Source of the DNA: Rhodobacteraceae bacterium HIMB11
GTDB taxonomy: Bacteria; Pseudomonadota; Alphaproteobacteria; Rhodobacterales; Rhodobacteraceae
Direction: 5' to 3'
Length of the DNA: 64,000 nucleotides
Assembly (NCBI GenBank): GCA_000472185.1
Contig: AVDB01000003.1
Coordinates: 1-64,000 of the forward strand
Position numbers and translations under genes: made by a program. Of this stretch, positions 1-8,969 are shown piece by piece (positions within the stretch are counted from its first letter, which is position 1; each line of letters begins with the position of its first letter). The notes under the pieces were generated by a model. That model was not told where the DNA came from. It saw nothing but the letters and a program-made list of their open reading frames with translations, and ran no database searches.

Positions 1-1
1 C

Positions 2-778
2 AAGCATCCTTCTCGTGGACCCTCCGCTTATCTGGTTGGGAAAGTCTTTGATGAGACTGGGGATCGATTAACACCCTCTAAGTCCAAGAAGTCCTCTGGG
101 CGTGTTGTTCGCTACTATTACTCAAACCGTTTGATATCAGGAGGCGCTGATCCCACAGGGTGGCGATTACGGGCAGATATGCTGGAACAACTACTGAGTG
201 AGATTGTTGGGACAAGGCTGAGCGAGGCTCTCAGCCAGTTTAGGTTGGCGCCGCGGATCAAGCCGCACGAGCTAAACGACGCCACGGACAGATTGGCTGC
301 TTTGGACACCAAAGAAACTTTGGATCTGATAGCGCGCGTTGATCTCAGTGAGACCAAGGCGAGTATCCAGCTTGATGTAGATAAGGTAGGTGCACTAGTT
401 CAAATCGAGACCAACAAACTCAACTTGGACTACCTGCGCACTGAAGAGCCCATAGTTCTCAGGAAGCGCACGAATGGTTCTAAGCTGACATGGATTGGCT
501 ATAAGGGAGAACCCAATCATGCGCTTATCAGAGCTATTGTCACAGCACAGGCATGGGTGGATGAGATCAAAGATGGCAAGACTATAAACGCGCTCACAAA
601 GTCACATGGCATATCTTCAACGATGATATGGAAACGGATATCTCTGGCTTTCTTATCGCCAAAGCTCATCGCAGAGATTATTGGCGGCACGTCAATACAT
701 GAACTGACTATCGAGATGCTGATTTCCAAAGATGTTCCACTTGATTGGGCAGAACAAGAGGCCATGTTTTTGGGCTGA
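2..778 (+). CDS. Large serine recombinase, C-terminal part (truncated by window edge)
   Basis: The reading frame is open from base 2, so the gene starts to the left of the window. The visible 258 residues begin with a stretch of the type LVGKVFDETGDRLTPS...YYYSNRLISGG, typical of the C-terminal recombinase domain of large alphaproteobacterial serine recombinases, and end in a helix-turn-helix-like segment (TINALTKSHGISSTMIWKRI). These enzymes act on phage, integrative element or inversion sites. The N-terminal resolvase domain with the catalytic serine is not visible, so activity cannot be judged. An internal TTG at 131 is not a credible start because the family similarity extends upstream. 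It is followed by TTCCCTGTT repeats and tRNA-Ser. Family call fairly sure; the element it belongs to is unknown. Confidence 0.8.
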   Translation, partial: KHPSRGPSAYLVGKVFDETGDRLTPSKSKKSSGRVVRYYYSNRLISGGADPTGWRLRADMLEQLLSEIVGTRLSEALSQFRLAPRIKPHELNDATDRLAALDTKETLDLIARVDLSETKASIQLDVDKVGALVQIETNKLNLDYLRTEEPIVLRKRTNGSKLTWIGYKGEPNHALIRAIVTAQAWVDEIKDGKTINALTKSHGISSTMIWKRISLAFLSPKLIAEIIGGTSIHELTIEMLISKDVPLDWAEQEAMFLG

Positions 779-801
779 GTTCCCAGTTCTGGCGAATTAA
801 A

Positions 802-937
802 TTCCCTGTTAATTTTTAAAGACCGTTTATGAAAACCCCAATAAACATTGAGGTTCAGTCGCTATTTAGGCGTCCCTAAGTATCAAAAAACAAAAAATTC
901 CCTGTTAATTTCCCTGTTAATTCCAAAAAACAGGGAA
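802..937. repeat. TTCCCTGTT repeat cluster behind the serine recombinase
   Basis: The 9-mer TTCCCTGTT occurs at 802-810, 898-906 and 910-918, each followed by AATT, and its exact reverse complement AACAGGGAA at 929-937. The last direct copy and the inverted copy form a perfect 9-bp inverted repeat with a 10-base loop. The gap between the recombinase stop and tRNA-Ser (779-1094) holds nothing else I can support. Position suggests recombinase binding sites or the end of the element; that is inference. The hairpin has no T run, so it is not a convincing terminator. Confidence 0.6.
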
Positions 938-1094
938 AACACACCCTCGGCAAATGACCAGCTGAGGTCAAAGGGGAAATGTCGCTGATGAATGGGATGG
1001 TACGAAGTATCAGCAGGAAACGGCTTCCATAAGGTACTGAATTCAGGGGAAGATATCGCCTATCAAATTCACTTCTGTAATTGGCTGAAGCTGA

Positions 1095-1184
1095 TGGCGG
1101 AGGAGGTGGGATTCGAACCCACGGTACGCGTTAACGTACGTCGGTTTTCAAGACCGGTGCATTCAACCACTCTGCCACTCCTCC
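1095..1184 (-). tRNA. tRNA-Ser(UGA)
   Basis: On the minus strand a full class II tRNA can be folded: acceptor stem GGAGGAG/CTCCTCC, D-arm GCAGAGTGGTTGAATGC, anticodon loop CTTGAAA giving anticodon UGA, a long variable arm, the T-arm GTGGGTTCGAATCCCAC, discriminator G and an encoded CCA at 1095-1097. It reads UCN serine codons. It lies between the recombinase end and the SPOR lipoprotein gene. I see no second partial copy of it in the window, so there is no direct evidence here that it is an integration site. Confidence 0.95.
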
Positions 1185-1433
1185 GACGGTCTCCGTTTAG
1201 TTCATGCAAATTGATTCTAAAAGTGCAATTTTGAAGAATTTTCAAAAGGCTGCCTGAAAACATCGATCATATCGTCCTGTAGTGCATAAAATCTTTGCCT
1301 GCTGCGCAATGTTTTTGGGTCAGAAAAGTTTCGCGCAATCTGACGATGCGACTTTTCATAAAACGCAATTAGGGTTAAGTTTCGAACAAAACATAAAAAA
1401 CACGAGACGAGCAGAAGACAGCAAGGGGACAAC

Positions 1434-2228
1434 ATGCTGATCACAAAACAAAAAACAGGAACCAAATGGGCAGCATGCGGGATTTTGATTGCCCTTCTGG
1501 CGGGATGCGCAGGACTGGATTTGGGTGAAGACACATCTAGCGACGCACCAAGCACCGTGACAAATTTGGTAGAACGCGATGTTGAGGCACCTGATGTTGT
1601 GAATATTTCCGAAGCTGGTCTTTGGGATGGGCGTCCATCACTGGGGGGTATTTGGGTGGCCCATCCGGACGCAAAAGACCCTGAAAAAGTTATCATTCGA
1701 AATCCACAGAACGGAAAATTCGTCATTGGCGCCCTTTTCGGCCGTGAACGCGAATTTTCTGGACCCAGTTTGCAACTGTCTTCTGATGCGGCGGAGGCCT
1801 TGGGCATATTAGCCGGACAGCCAACGAACGTGTCAGTTGTTGCCTTGCGTCGCCAATCGATCCCCGTAGAAACACCTGAAGCTGTGAAGGCAGAGAACCA
1901 AGTGATCGAAGAAAGCTTGGACCCAATCCAACAAACAGCAGAAGCCGCGATTGCCGCTGCGGACACAACAACACCCAAACCTAAGCCAAGCAGTCTTCGC
2001 AAGCCATATCTCCAAATTGGAATTTTTGGTGTCGAAGAAAACGCACGCAGCGCAGTGTCCAGCATAAGCGCAAAGGGTCTATCTGCATCGATGAGCAAAC
2101 TGACGCTGAACAACAAACCATTCTGGCGCGTGATTGCGGGGCCTGCGGCAACAACGGCAGAGTTGTCCGCCATGCTGAAAACAGTAACAGACGCGGGATT
2201 TGCTGATGCATATGCTGTCAAAAATTAA
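1434..2228 (+). CDS. SPOR-domain lipoprotein
   Basis: 264 residues. The N-terminus has a lipoprotein signal with lipobox LLAGC and the acylated Cys at about residue 25, so it should be anchored in the outer membrane. The last roughly 75 residues (from PYLQIGIFG to WRVIAG) form a SPOR domain, the fold that binds glycan strands lacking stem peptides at division sites. The middle is a low-complexity linker. The ATG is preceded by AAGGGG at a good distance. It is the first gene of a plus-strand run and overlaps the D-Ala-D-Ala carboxypeptidase start, which fits a shared role in wall maturation. The exact family beyond SPOR (for example RlpA-like) is not established. Confidence 0.85.
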   Translation: MLITKQKTGTKWAACGILIALLAGCAGLDLGEDTSSDAPSTVTNLVERDVEAPDVVNISEAGLWDGRPSLGGIWVAHPDAKDPEKVIIRNPQNGKFVIGALFGREREFSGPSLQLSSDAAEALGILAGQPTNVSVVALRRQSIPVETPEAVKAENQVIEESLDPIQQTAEAAIAAADTTTPKPKPSSLRKPYLQIGIFGVEENARSAVSSISAKGLSASMSKLTLNNKPFWRVIAGPAATTAELSAMLKTVTDAGFADAYAVKN

Positions 2229-3378
2229 GCTGTTCTGTACGCTTCTGGTATGGGGCCTGACCGTGGGCAGCGCCCATGCGTTTGAAACAAAGGCAAAGGC
2301 GGCATATATTTATGATTTGAGCACGGGTACAGTGCTATTAAGTAAAAATGCGGATACACCTCTGCCACCTGCGTCGATGTCAAAGCTGATGACACTGTAC
2401 ATCGCATTTGAATTTATACGCGCCGGTCAATTGAGCCTTGAAGAAAAACTTCCCGTTTCGGCACATGCCGAATCTTATGGCGGTTCAACCATGTTTTTGG
2501 ACACAACAGACCGCGTCTCTGTGGCGGACCTTCTGCGCGGTATTATCGTCTTGTCGGGCAATGATGCCTGTGCAGTCATTGCCGAGGCGCTGTCGCCCGA
2601 TGGAACCGAAGCAGGTTTTGCGAAATTGATGACACGGCGTGCACAACAGTTGGGCATGACAAATTCTACGTTTCAAAATTCCAACGGTTGGCCCCACCCG
2701 ATGCATCGAATGAGCATGCGCGATTTGGGCCTGCTTGCCACGCGGTTGATCGAAGATTTCCCAGAATACTATGACATGTTTGCGCAGCGAGAATTTCAAT
2801 TTGACGGACGCGCGCCCGCCAACACCCGCAACCGCAATCCTCTTTTGGGATTGGGCATCGGTGCGGACGGGTTAAAAACGGGCCACACCCAAGAGGCAGG
2901 CTATGGGCTTGTTGGCTCTGCACAGCAGGGGGAACGTCGCATTGTGTTTGTTCTCTCTGGTCTGTCCAGCACCAATCAGCGAGCGGATGAGGCCGAGGCC
3001 GTTGTGAATTGGGCATTCCGCCAATTTTCTACGCGCAGTTTTGGGAAATCTGGCGATGTCATCGCCCGCGCAACTGTGTGGGATGGATCAAGTGCTGATG
3101 TTGGGCTGGCCCTTTCACAAGATCTCACAACTCTTGTTCCTGTGTTAGGGGATGGTGAGGTGAAATTTGAAGTTGAATACCTAAATCCAATTCCGGCCCC
3201 CATCGCCAAAGGCGACAACCTAGGGCATTTGGTGGTGACGATCCCAGAGTTGGAGGACACACGAATTCCCCTGATCGCTGCAGAAAGCGTTCCGCGCGGT
3301 GGCTTTTTCAGACGCGTTTTGACTGCGGGCCAATCTTTGTTATCCAAAGTGAATGCCCAACCCGAGAGTGGCTCGTGA
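2212..3378 (+). CDS. D-alanyl-D-alanine carboxypeptidase (PBP5/DacC type)
   Basis: About 388 residues with a signal peptide ending AHA (residue 23). The penicillin-binding motifs are all present: SMSK at residues 55-58, SGN in LSGNDAC, and KTG in LKTGHT. A C-terminal beta domain (PBP5_C) and a final amphipathic stretch would anchor it to the inner membrane from the periplasmic side, where it removes the terminal D-Ala of peptidoglycan stems. Start 2212 gives the cleanest signal peptide; in-frame ATG 2206 and TTG 2200 are alternatives. The start lies inside the SPOR gene, suggesting translational coupling, and the stop overlaps the tmk start. Confidence 0.95.
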   Translation: MLSKIKLFCTLLVWGLTVGSAHAFETKAKAAYIYDLSTGTVLLSKNADTPLPPASMSKLMTLYIAFEFIRAGQLSLEEKLPVSAHAESYGGSTMFLDTTDRVSVADLLRGIIVLSGNDACAVIAEALSPDGTEAGFAKLMTRRAQQLGMTNSTFQNSNGWPHPMHRMSMRDLGLLATRLIEDFPEYYDMFAQREFQFDGRAPANTRNRNPLLGLGIGADGLKTGHTQEAGYGLVGSAQQGERRIVFVLSGLSSTNQRADEAEAVVNWAFRQFSTRSFGKSGDVIARATVWDGSSADVGLALSQDLTTLVPVLGDGEVKFEVEYLNPIPAPIAKGDNLGHLVVTIPELEDTRIPLIAAESVPRGGFFRRVLTAGQSLLSKVNAQPESGS

Positions 3379-3995
3379 GCAAAGGGCGCTTCATATCATT
3401 CGAAGGCATTGACGGCTCTGGCAAATCCACACAGGCTAAAGTCCTTGCCAAAACATTAATGGATTTGGGCCATGATGTTGTCCTAACCCGTGAACCGGGT
3501 GGATCTGTAGGGGCCGAGGAAATACGCGCACTGGTACTGCAGGGTGATCCAGATCGGTGGTCCGCAGAAAGCGAAATCTTATTGTTCACCGCCGCACGTC
3601 GCGATCATTTGGAAAAGACCATTTTGCCTTCACTGGACGCTGGTAAAATCGTCATTTGCGACCGCTTTGCCGATAGCACCCGCATGTATCAGGGGCTCAG
3701 CCGTGGGGATTTACGCACGCTGGTGGATGAACTGCACACGCTAATGATCCTGCGTGATCCTGATTTAACAGTTTTGATTGATCTGGATCCAAAACTGGGA
3801 TTGTCCCGCGCCAAGGCCAGAAACACCGTCGAAGAACGGTTCGAAGATTTTGGCATATCGCTTCAGGAAAAGATGCGTGTTGGCTTTTTAAACCTGGCCA
3901 AAGAATACGCAGAGCGGTTTCGTGTCATTGATGGGCTACGCGATATCGACGTTGTCGCAGCGGATGTTTTGGACGTGGTGCAAAAACACTTATGA
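3375..3995 (+). CDS. tmk: Thymidylate kinase
   Basis: 206 residues, the normal length. It phosphorylates dTMP to dTDP with ATP in the cytoplasm. Visible motifs are the P-loop GIDGSGKST near the start, the dTMP-binding segment TREPGGS, and DRFADST. The start is GTG, giving a GTGA overlap with the dacC-type stop; the stop in turn overlaps the holB start by ATGA. tmk-holB-tatD order is very common in Proteobacteria. Confidence 0.97.
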   Translation: MSKGRFISFEGIDGSGKSTQAKVLAKTLMDLGHDVVLTREPGGSVGAEEIRALVLQGDPDRWSAESEILLFTAARRDHLEKTILPSLDAGKIVICDRFADSTRMYQGLSRGDLRTLVDELHTLMILRDPDLTVLIDLDPKLGLSRAKARNTVEERFEDFGISLQEKMRVGFLNLAKEYAERFRVIDGLRDIDVVAADVLDVVQKHL

Positions 3996-5143
3996 GCAAT
4001 GATGACGACAGCATTCCAACCTCGGACGTGATTGCAGGGGCCAAACACCCCTCAGAGGCAGCCGCAGTGATAGGGCATCGGGACGCAGAAATTTTATTTG
4101 TTGATGCCCTGAACGGAGGACGCCTGCATCACGCATGGATGATCACAGGGCCCAAGGGCATCGGCAAGGCCACATTTGCATGGCGTCTTACCAAATATCT
4201 GCTGTGTTCTCCGATTAGGGAGGACGGACCATCCCTGTTCAGCGATGCACCTGAAGTGAGTCAAACCCTTGATATCGACCCTGATCACCCCATCCTGCGC
4301 CGTATTCATGCAGGGTCAGAGGGCAGGTTAAGCGTTGTGCGCCGCCCCTATGACGCAAAGCGCAAGGTATTCAAAGCGCAGATTACAATTGAAGAAATCC
4401 GCAAACTAAAATCCTTTTTCGCACTGTCCGCAGCGGATGGTAGACGGCGTGTCGTCATCATTGATGCCGCCGACGATATGAACGTCAACGCGGCGAATGC
4501 GCTTTTGAAAGTGTTAGAGGAACCGCCACAACATACCATATTGCTGTTAATTTCGCATCAACCATCGCGGCTCTTACCAACCATCCGTTCGCGGTGTCGC
4601 ACTTTGCGCTTGGGCGCCTTGTCGCAAGTCGATATTGATGCTGTCCTCGCGACCCAAGAATTAGAGATCGACGCCGCCGAAATGGGGGCATTATCCACCC
4701 TATCCGCAGGATCGGCAGGTGAGGCGATCCGCCTTGCCCAACATAACGGGCCTGCCGTCTATACCCAAATTCTAAGCCTTATTGCTCAAGCGCCAAAAAT
4801 CGATCGCCCCAGCGCAATCAAGTTTTCAGAACAATATGCAGGGCACACCAGTAGCGAAGATTTGGACATCCTTGCATTGATGTTTGATCGCCTGCTTTCA
4901 CGATTGGCTGTCTTTGGGGCCACAGGTAACGCCCCTGCCCCATTGGTACACGCAGGCGAAATTGAGATATTCACAAAACTCTGTCCCGCGCCCCAGTTCG
5001 CGCAGGATTGGGCCGAACTGTGCCAAGACCTGTCAAATAGATTTCAACACGGACGCGCTGTGAACCTTGACCCCGTCGCATTGGTCCTAGATATGATATT
5101 CAAGATTGAACAATGCGCAAAACGCGCACAGGGCCTTACATGA
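3992..5143 (+). CDS. holB: DNA polymerase III subunit delta'
   Basis: 383 residues. It is a clamp-loader subunit that works with the gamma/tau and delta subunits to load the sliding clamp. The ATPase-like fold is recognisable by GPKGIGKAT (degenerate Walker A region) and VIIDAADDMNVNAANALLK, followed by the sensor region LLISHQPSRLLPTIRSRC. It overlaps tmk upstream and tatD downstream by 4 bases each, so all three are probably translated as a coupled set. Confidence 0.95.
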   Translation: MSNDDDSIPTSDVIAGAKHPSEAAAVIGHRDAEILFVDALNGGRLHHAWMITGPKGIGKATFAWRLTKYLLCSPIREDGPSLFSDAPEVSQTLDIDPDHPILRRIHAGSEGRLSVVRRPYDAKRKVFKAQITIEEIRKLKSFFALSAADGRRRVVIIDAADDMNVNAANALLKVLEEPPQHTILLLISHQPSRLLPTIRSRCRTLRLGALSQVDIDAVLATQELEIDAAEMGALSTLSAGSAGEAIRLAQHNGPAVYTQILSLIAQAPKIDRPSAIKFSEQYAGHTSSEDLDILALMFDRLLSRLAVFGATGNAPAPLVHAGEIEIFTKLCPAPQFAQDWAELCQDLSNRFQHGRAVNLDPVALVLDMIFKIEQCAKRAQGLT

Positions 5144-5937
5144 TCCGCATTACAGATAGTCACTGTCACCTTGATTTTCCTGATTTTGAAACCGAGCTTT
5201 CTGAAGTGGTAGAGCGCGCGGTTGCAGCTGGCGTTCACCGCATGGTGACAATCTGCACGAAACTACATCAGGAACCCACCGTGCGCGCAATCGCCGAGGC
5301 ACATGACCCCGTCTACTATGCGGCCGGGGTCCATCCGATGAGCGTTGCAAAAGAACCCATGACATCGGTTGACGAATTGGTCGCACTGTCCCAGCATCCG
5401 AAATTTGTCGGGATCGGGGAAACAGGATTAGATTATCACTACACCGCTGAGAGCGCTGAAGCGCAGAAACAAAGCCTGCGCATTCATATCCAAGCGGCAC
5501 AAGAAACGGGATTGCCATTGATTATCCATGCACGCGACGCGGATGAGGATATGGTAAACATCCTGCGTGAGGGGCACGCCAACAAACCCTACAGCTGTGT
5601 TATGCATTGTTTTTCGTCCTCTGCTGAATTGGGCAAAGCGGCCTTGGACCTGGGGTTTTATTTGTCCATGTCGGGCATCGCGGCCTTTCCCAAATCTGGG
5701 GAATTGCGGGATATTTTTGCGCAAGCCCCCGTTGATCGTATCCTGGTGGAAACGGATAGCCCCTATTTGGCGCCCCCACCCCATCGTGGGAAACGCAATG
5801 AACCAGCCTATTCAATGCATACGGCAAAGGTGGGTGCAGAGGTGTTCAACATAGAGCTTGCGGATTTCGCGGCCCAGACTGAGGCGAATTTTGAACGCTT
5901 GTTTTCCAAGGTTTCCCGACAGCAGGCCGCCGCATGA
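5140..5937 (+). CDS. tatD: TatD family metal-dependent hydrolase
   Basis: 265 residues. TIM-barrel metallo-hydrolase of the TatD/YcfH deoxyribonuclease family, cytoplasmic. Metal-site motifs: SHCHLD at the N-terminus, GIGETGLDYH, IIHARD, VMHCFSS and VETDSPYLAP. I place the start at ATG 5140, which gives an ATGA overlap with holB; the longer frame from 5113 would add nine residues inside holB without family support. The stop overlaps the next gene by 4 bases. The in vivo substrate of the Roseobacter protein is not known to me. Confidence 0.95.
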   Translation: MIRITDSHCHLDFPDFETELSEVVERAVAAGVHRMVTICTKLHQEPTVRAIAEAHDPVYYAAGVHPMSVAKEPMTSVDELVALSQHPKFVGIGETGLDYHYTAESAEAQKQSLRIHIQAAQETGLPLIIHARDADEDMVNILREGHANKPYSCVMHCFSSSAELGKAALDLGFYLSMSGIAAFPKSGELRDIFAQAPVDRILVETDSPYLAPPPHRGKRNEPAYSMHTAKVGAEVFNIELADFAAQTEANFERLFSKVSRQQAAA

Positions 5938-6734
5938 GCACGCGCCTACGGTTTCATATTCTGGGCTGCGGTTCCTCGGGCGGTGTGCCGCGTATCGGTG
6001 GACATTGGGGGGATTGCGATCCCACCAATCCCAAAAACCGACGCCGCCGCTGTTCCATGTTGGTGGAACGGGAAACGGATCAGGGCATCACACGTGCTTT
6101 GATCGACACCTCACCCGATATGCGCGAACAATTGATTGATGCAGGCGTTGGAGCGTTGGATGGTGTCATCTATACACATTCACACGCCGATCATGTCCAT
6201 GGTGTGGATGACCTACGCATGGTGGTATTCAACATGCGCGAACGCGTGAATGTGTGGGCAGACCAGGCCACATGCGATGCATTGTTGGACCGCTTCGGCT
6301 ACGTTTTTATTCAACCAGAGGGAAGTTCCTATCCCCCAATTTTGAACCTAAATTTGTTGGATGGCCCTGTCACGATCACGGGTGCAGGTGGCGATATCAC
6401 CTTTACCCCGTTTGAGGTAGAGCACGGCCGCATCGATGCACTTGGGTTTCGGATCAAGGATTTGGTGTACCTGCCAGATGTCTCTGCAATGAACGATGTC
6501 GCATGGGACGTGGTTTCAGGGGCCGATTGTTGGGTTTTGGACGCCTTGCGGCGCGATCCGCATCCAACGCATTCACATTTGGAACAATCGTTGGAATGGA
6601 TTAAAAAATCAGGTGTACCCAACGCCATTCTAACCAATATGCATATTGATTTGGATTATGAAACTGTGTTGGCGGAAACACCGGATCACATCGAACCTGC
6701 CTTTGACGGCATGGTTATCGAATACGCGGATTAA
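5934..6734 (+). CDS. PhnP-like metallo-beta-lactamase fold hydrolase
   Basis: 266 residues. Metallo-beta-lactamase fold with the metal motif THSHADHVHG and the N-terminal signature GCGSSGGVPRIG typical of the PhnP/LipB-linked phosphodiesterase group, which hydrolyses cyclic phosphate esters or nucleotides. Later metal ligands lie in VEHG and TNMHIDLDY. It follows tatD with an ATGA overlap, an arrangement common in Alphaproteobacteria. No phosphonate genes are nearby, so a C-P lyase role is not suggested; the substrate is unknown. Confidence 0.88.
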   Translation: MSTRLRFHILGCGSSGGVPRIGGHWGDCDPTNPKNRRRRCSMLVERETDQGITRALIDTSPDMREQLIDAGVGALDGVIYTHSHADHVHGVDDLRMVVFNMRERVNVWADQATCDALLDRFGYVFIQPEGSSYPPILNLNLLDGPVTITGAGGDITFTPFEVEHGRIDALGFRIKDLVYLPDVSAMNDVAWDVVSGADCWVLDALRRDPHPTHSHLEQSLEWIKKSGVPNAILTNMHIDLDYETVLAETPDHIEPAFDGMVIEYAD

Positions 6735-6740
6735 TCCCCC

Positions 6741-7670
6741 ATGCAGGCCCTTCTTGATGTGATCCTTCCTGTATTCCTAGTCGTGGGGTTCGGGTATATC
6801 GTCGTCTGGCGCAAGGTGTTTTCAACCACCGCGGTTGACGGGTTGATGTCCTATACCCAAAATTTTGCAATCCCCTGCTTGCTGTTCATGGCCTTGATCA
6901 AAATTGATCTGGGCCAAGCCTATTCTTTCCGATTGATGGGCAGCTACTATATCGGTGCCTCGTCTGGATTTGCGCTTGGCTTTCTAGGCGCGCGATACGT
7001 TTTCAAACGCAGCGCAGAAGACAGCGTTGCCATTGGATTTGTCAGTCTGTTTTCAAATTCGGTGATGATGGGGTTGGCCATTACGGAACGTGCCTATGGG
7101 GTTGATGCGCTGGTCGCGAACTTCGCCATTGTGTCGTTACATGCACCATTTTGTTATTTTGTTGGGATCACCGCGATGGAGATTGCCAAAAGTGACGGTG
7201 ACAGCATTTCGCAGGTCGCGCTGAACGTCGGAGAATCCATGATGAAGAATGCGCTTTTCATCGCGATTTTGCTGGGCCTATTGGTCAATATTGCAGATGT
7301 TGCTTTGCCACAGGCGTTTTTAGATGGCACAAATATGGTGGCAACGACCGCGCTACCCGCCGCCCTATTTGGCATGGGTGGTGTGTTATATCAATATCGC
7401 CCCGAGGGTGATTTTGGCGCAATCGCCTGGGTCGTTGGCATTTCCCTGTTGGTGCATCCTGCAATCGTATGGAGCCTTGGACAACTCTGGGGCCTGAGCG
7501 TTTCTGAACTTCGATCCGCCGTTTTAACCAGCGCGATGGCGCCAGGCATCAACTGTTATATCTTTGCCAGCATGTACAATCGCGCGAAACGAGTGGCAGC
7601 ATCGGGCGTATTAATTGCAACAGCACTGTCCGTACTGACGATTTGGTGTTGGTTGCAAATTTTGCCGTAG
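6741..7670 (+). CDS. AEC (auxin efflux carrier) family transporter
   Basis: 309 residues with about ten hydrophobic helices in the two-times-five layout of AEC/MdcF permeases; the motifs FAIPCLLFMAL and the late SAMAPGINCYIFA segment fit the family. Inner-membrane permease, substrate unknown (members move malonate, other organic acids or amino-acid derivatives). It starts 6 bases after the previous stop with no clear Shine-Dalgarno site, so it probably depends on translation of the gene before it. It ends the plus-strand operon. Confidence 0.88.
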   Translation: MQALLDVILPVFLVVGFGYIVVWRKVFSTTAVDGLMSYTQNFAIPCLLFMALIKIDLGQAYSFRLMGSYYIGASSGFALGFLGARYVFKRSAEDSVAIGFVSLFSNSVMMGLAITERAYGVDALVANFAIVSLHAPFCYFVGITAMEIAKSDGDSISQVALNVGESMMKNALFIAILLGLLVNIADVALPQAFLDGTNMVATTALPAALFGMGGVLYQYRPEGDFGAIAWVVGISLLVHPAIVWSLGQLWGLSVSELRSAVLTSAMAPGINCYIFASMYNRAKRVAASGVLIATALSVLTIWCWLQILP

Positions 7671-7701
7671 TGCACTGTTTACCTTCAGCCTCCTTAACCA
7701 C

Positions 7702-7737
7702 AAAAAAATACCCCGCCGATTGAAGGGTCAGCGGGGT
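7702..7737 (-). terminator. Intrinsic terminator of the amidinotransferase gene
   Basis: Stem ACCCCGC (7710-7716) / GCGGGGT (7731-7737) with a 14-base loop. Read on the minus strand it is followed by TATTTTTTTG, a proper T run. It sits between the convergent AEC and amidinotransferase genes. Confidence 0.8.
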
Positions 7738-7768
7738 GATCAGATGTCAGTTTTGCGAATAAAACCAA

Positions 7769-8878
7769 CTATGAAAGATGTGGGAAGTAATCCTCACATG
7801 TGCCTTCACGGTACACATCTGCCGTACAGCAATGCAAACCACCACCAAAGGCATAGGCGTCACGTAGATCAACTTCGACAACTTCCATGCCCAGTTTATC
7901 CATTTGCTCTGCCTGATAAACTTCAGATTTTTCAACGCAAACTGTCTTTGGGTCTAGCACCAAAACATTCATGCTGAGCCAGACAGAGGAATAGCACAAG
8001 GGGGGTGGCGCGTTATGCGCAGGTTGCGCCGCATCAACAATGTCCCATCCGTTGTCCAAGAACATTTTGCGCTGTTCCTCGGGCAAACGACGTTGTGGGT
8101 TGTTCAGGATCAAACCAGGACGCAATGGGGTGAATGTTGCGTCAATATGGATTGGATAGGGATCGCCCGGGAAATTCACCGCATGAACACGGTGATCTGG
8201 GAAATGGCGTCTGATCCATTCGATGCCTTTTAGGTTTGTGGTGAACCCGTGCTGCACCACCAAATCCTTGCCAAAACGCAAAACATCTGCGGCGTCGAAA
8301 AGTGGCTCTTCCTCGGTCGTGACAAAGAATTTTTCGGCCGCCCACTGAAGACGTTTTTCCACGCCGATTTTATCAGACAGGTAATCGGGGTGATAATCTT
8401 CGTTCGTCAGGCGCGGTTTTGGCGCCGCCTCATGACGGAAGTTTGGATCCTCTTCCCAATATTTTTGCATCAAGGGGCGATAGCTTAGGTATTCGAACCA
8501 ACGACAGCGGTAGGACATTGTCGCCTCAAGGATTTCTGACCCGACGGTCAACAAAACATCGCGTGGCGGCATGCATCCAAATTGGCTGTCTGTGTGGAAA
8601 TCTGGTGTCGTGACAGGCAATGAAAAATCGGTGGGCGTTGGGCGATCTACACGGATGCCGCGTTTTTCCAATTGCGCCGCGAAATTGTCCAACAATTCAT
8701 TTGCACGATCAATGGTTTCTTGTGGGCGACGGCCCCATTGGCCGCGCATATCGCTATCCTCTGGGACTTTTGCGTCCAGCGCGGGTTCCTCTGGTGGGAT
8801 ATGACAATCATCCGCACGCCCAACGATGACATGTTTCAGGGGATCCCATTCATTCCAACTATTTACGACAGTGCTCAT
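7769..8878 (-). CDS. Glycine amidinotransferase-like enzyme (AGAT family)
   Basis: 369 residues from the ATG at 8878, which has GGGAGA seven bases upstream; an in-frame ATG at 8899 is less likely. The active-site layout matches arginine:glycine amidinotransferase: FDAADVLRFGKD (Asp), PIHIDATFTPL (His-Asp) and GGGLHCCTADV with the catalytic Cys near the C-terminus. The family transfers the amidino group of arginine to an amine through a Cys-amidino intermediate; in AGAT proper the acceptor is glycine and the product is guanidinoacetate. The acceptor here cannot be told from sequence. It is transcribed alone or after a doubtful 71-residue ORF, and no creatine or guanidinoacetate methyltransferase gene is adjacent. 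Confidence 0.88.
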   Translation of the reverse strand: MSTVVNSWNEWDPLKHVIVGRADDCHIPPEEPALDAKVPEDSDMRGQWGRRPQETIDRANELLDNFAAQLEKRGIRVDRPTPTDFSLPVTTPDFHTDSQFGCMPPRDVLLTVGSEILEATMSYRCRWFEYLSYRPLMQKYWEEDPNFRHEAAPKPRLTNEDYHPDYLSDKIGVEKRLQWAAEKFFVTTEEEPLFDAADVLRFGKDLVVQHGFTTNLKGIEWIRRHFPDHRVHAVNFPGDPYPIHIDATFTPLRPGLILNNPQRRLPEEQRKMFLDNGWDIVDAAQPAHNAPPPLCYSSVWLSMNVLVLDPKTVCVEKSEVYQAEQMDKLGMEVVEVDLRDAYAFGGGLHCCTADVYREGTCEDYFPHLS

Positions 8879-8969
8879 CACATTCTCCCAAGTGATCATA
8901 AACTTGGCGTAGTGCTAATCGAAAGCGTACGGGAAAGCCAATCAAAAAATTCGCAGGACAGGCGCGTGG

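Noticed and set aside
1095-1184. tRNA-Ser as attachment site of the serine recombinase element
   Set aside because: No partial copy of this tRNA is visible and large serine recombinases usually target other sites; the left side of the element is outside the window.
1217-2221. Long minus-strand frame of 334 codons
   Set aside because: It lies wholly antisense to the SPOR lipoprotein and the 5' part of the carboxypeptidase gene, with no family character or ribosome site.
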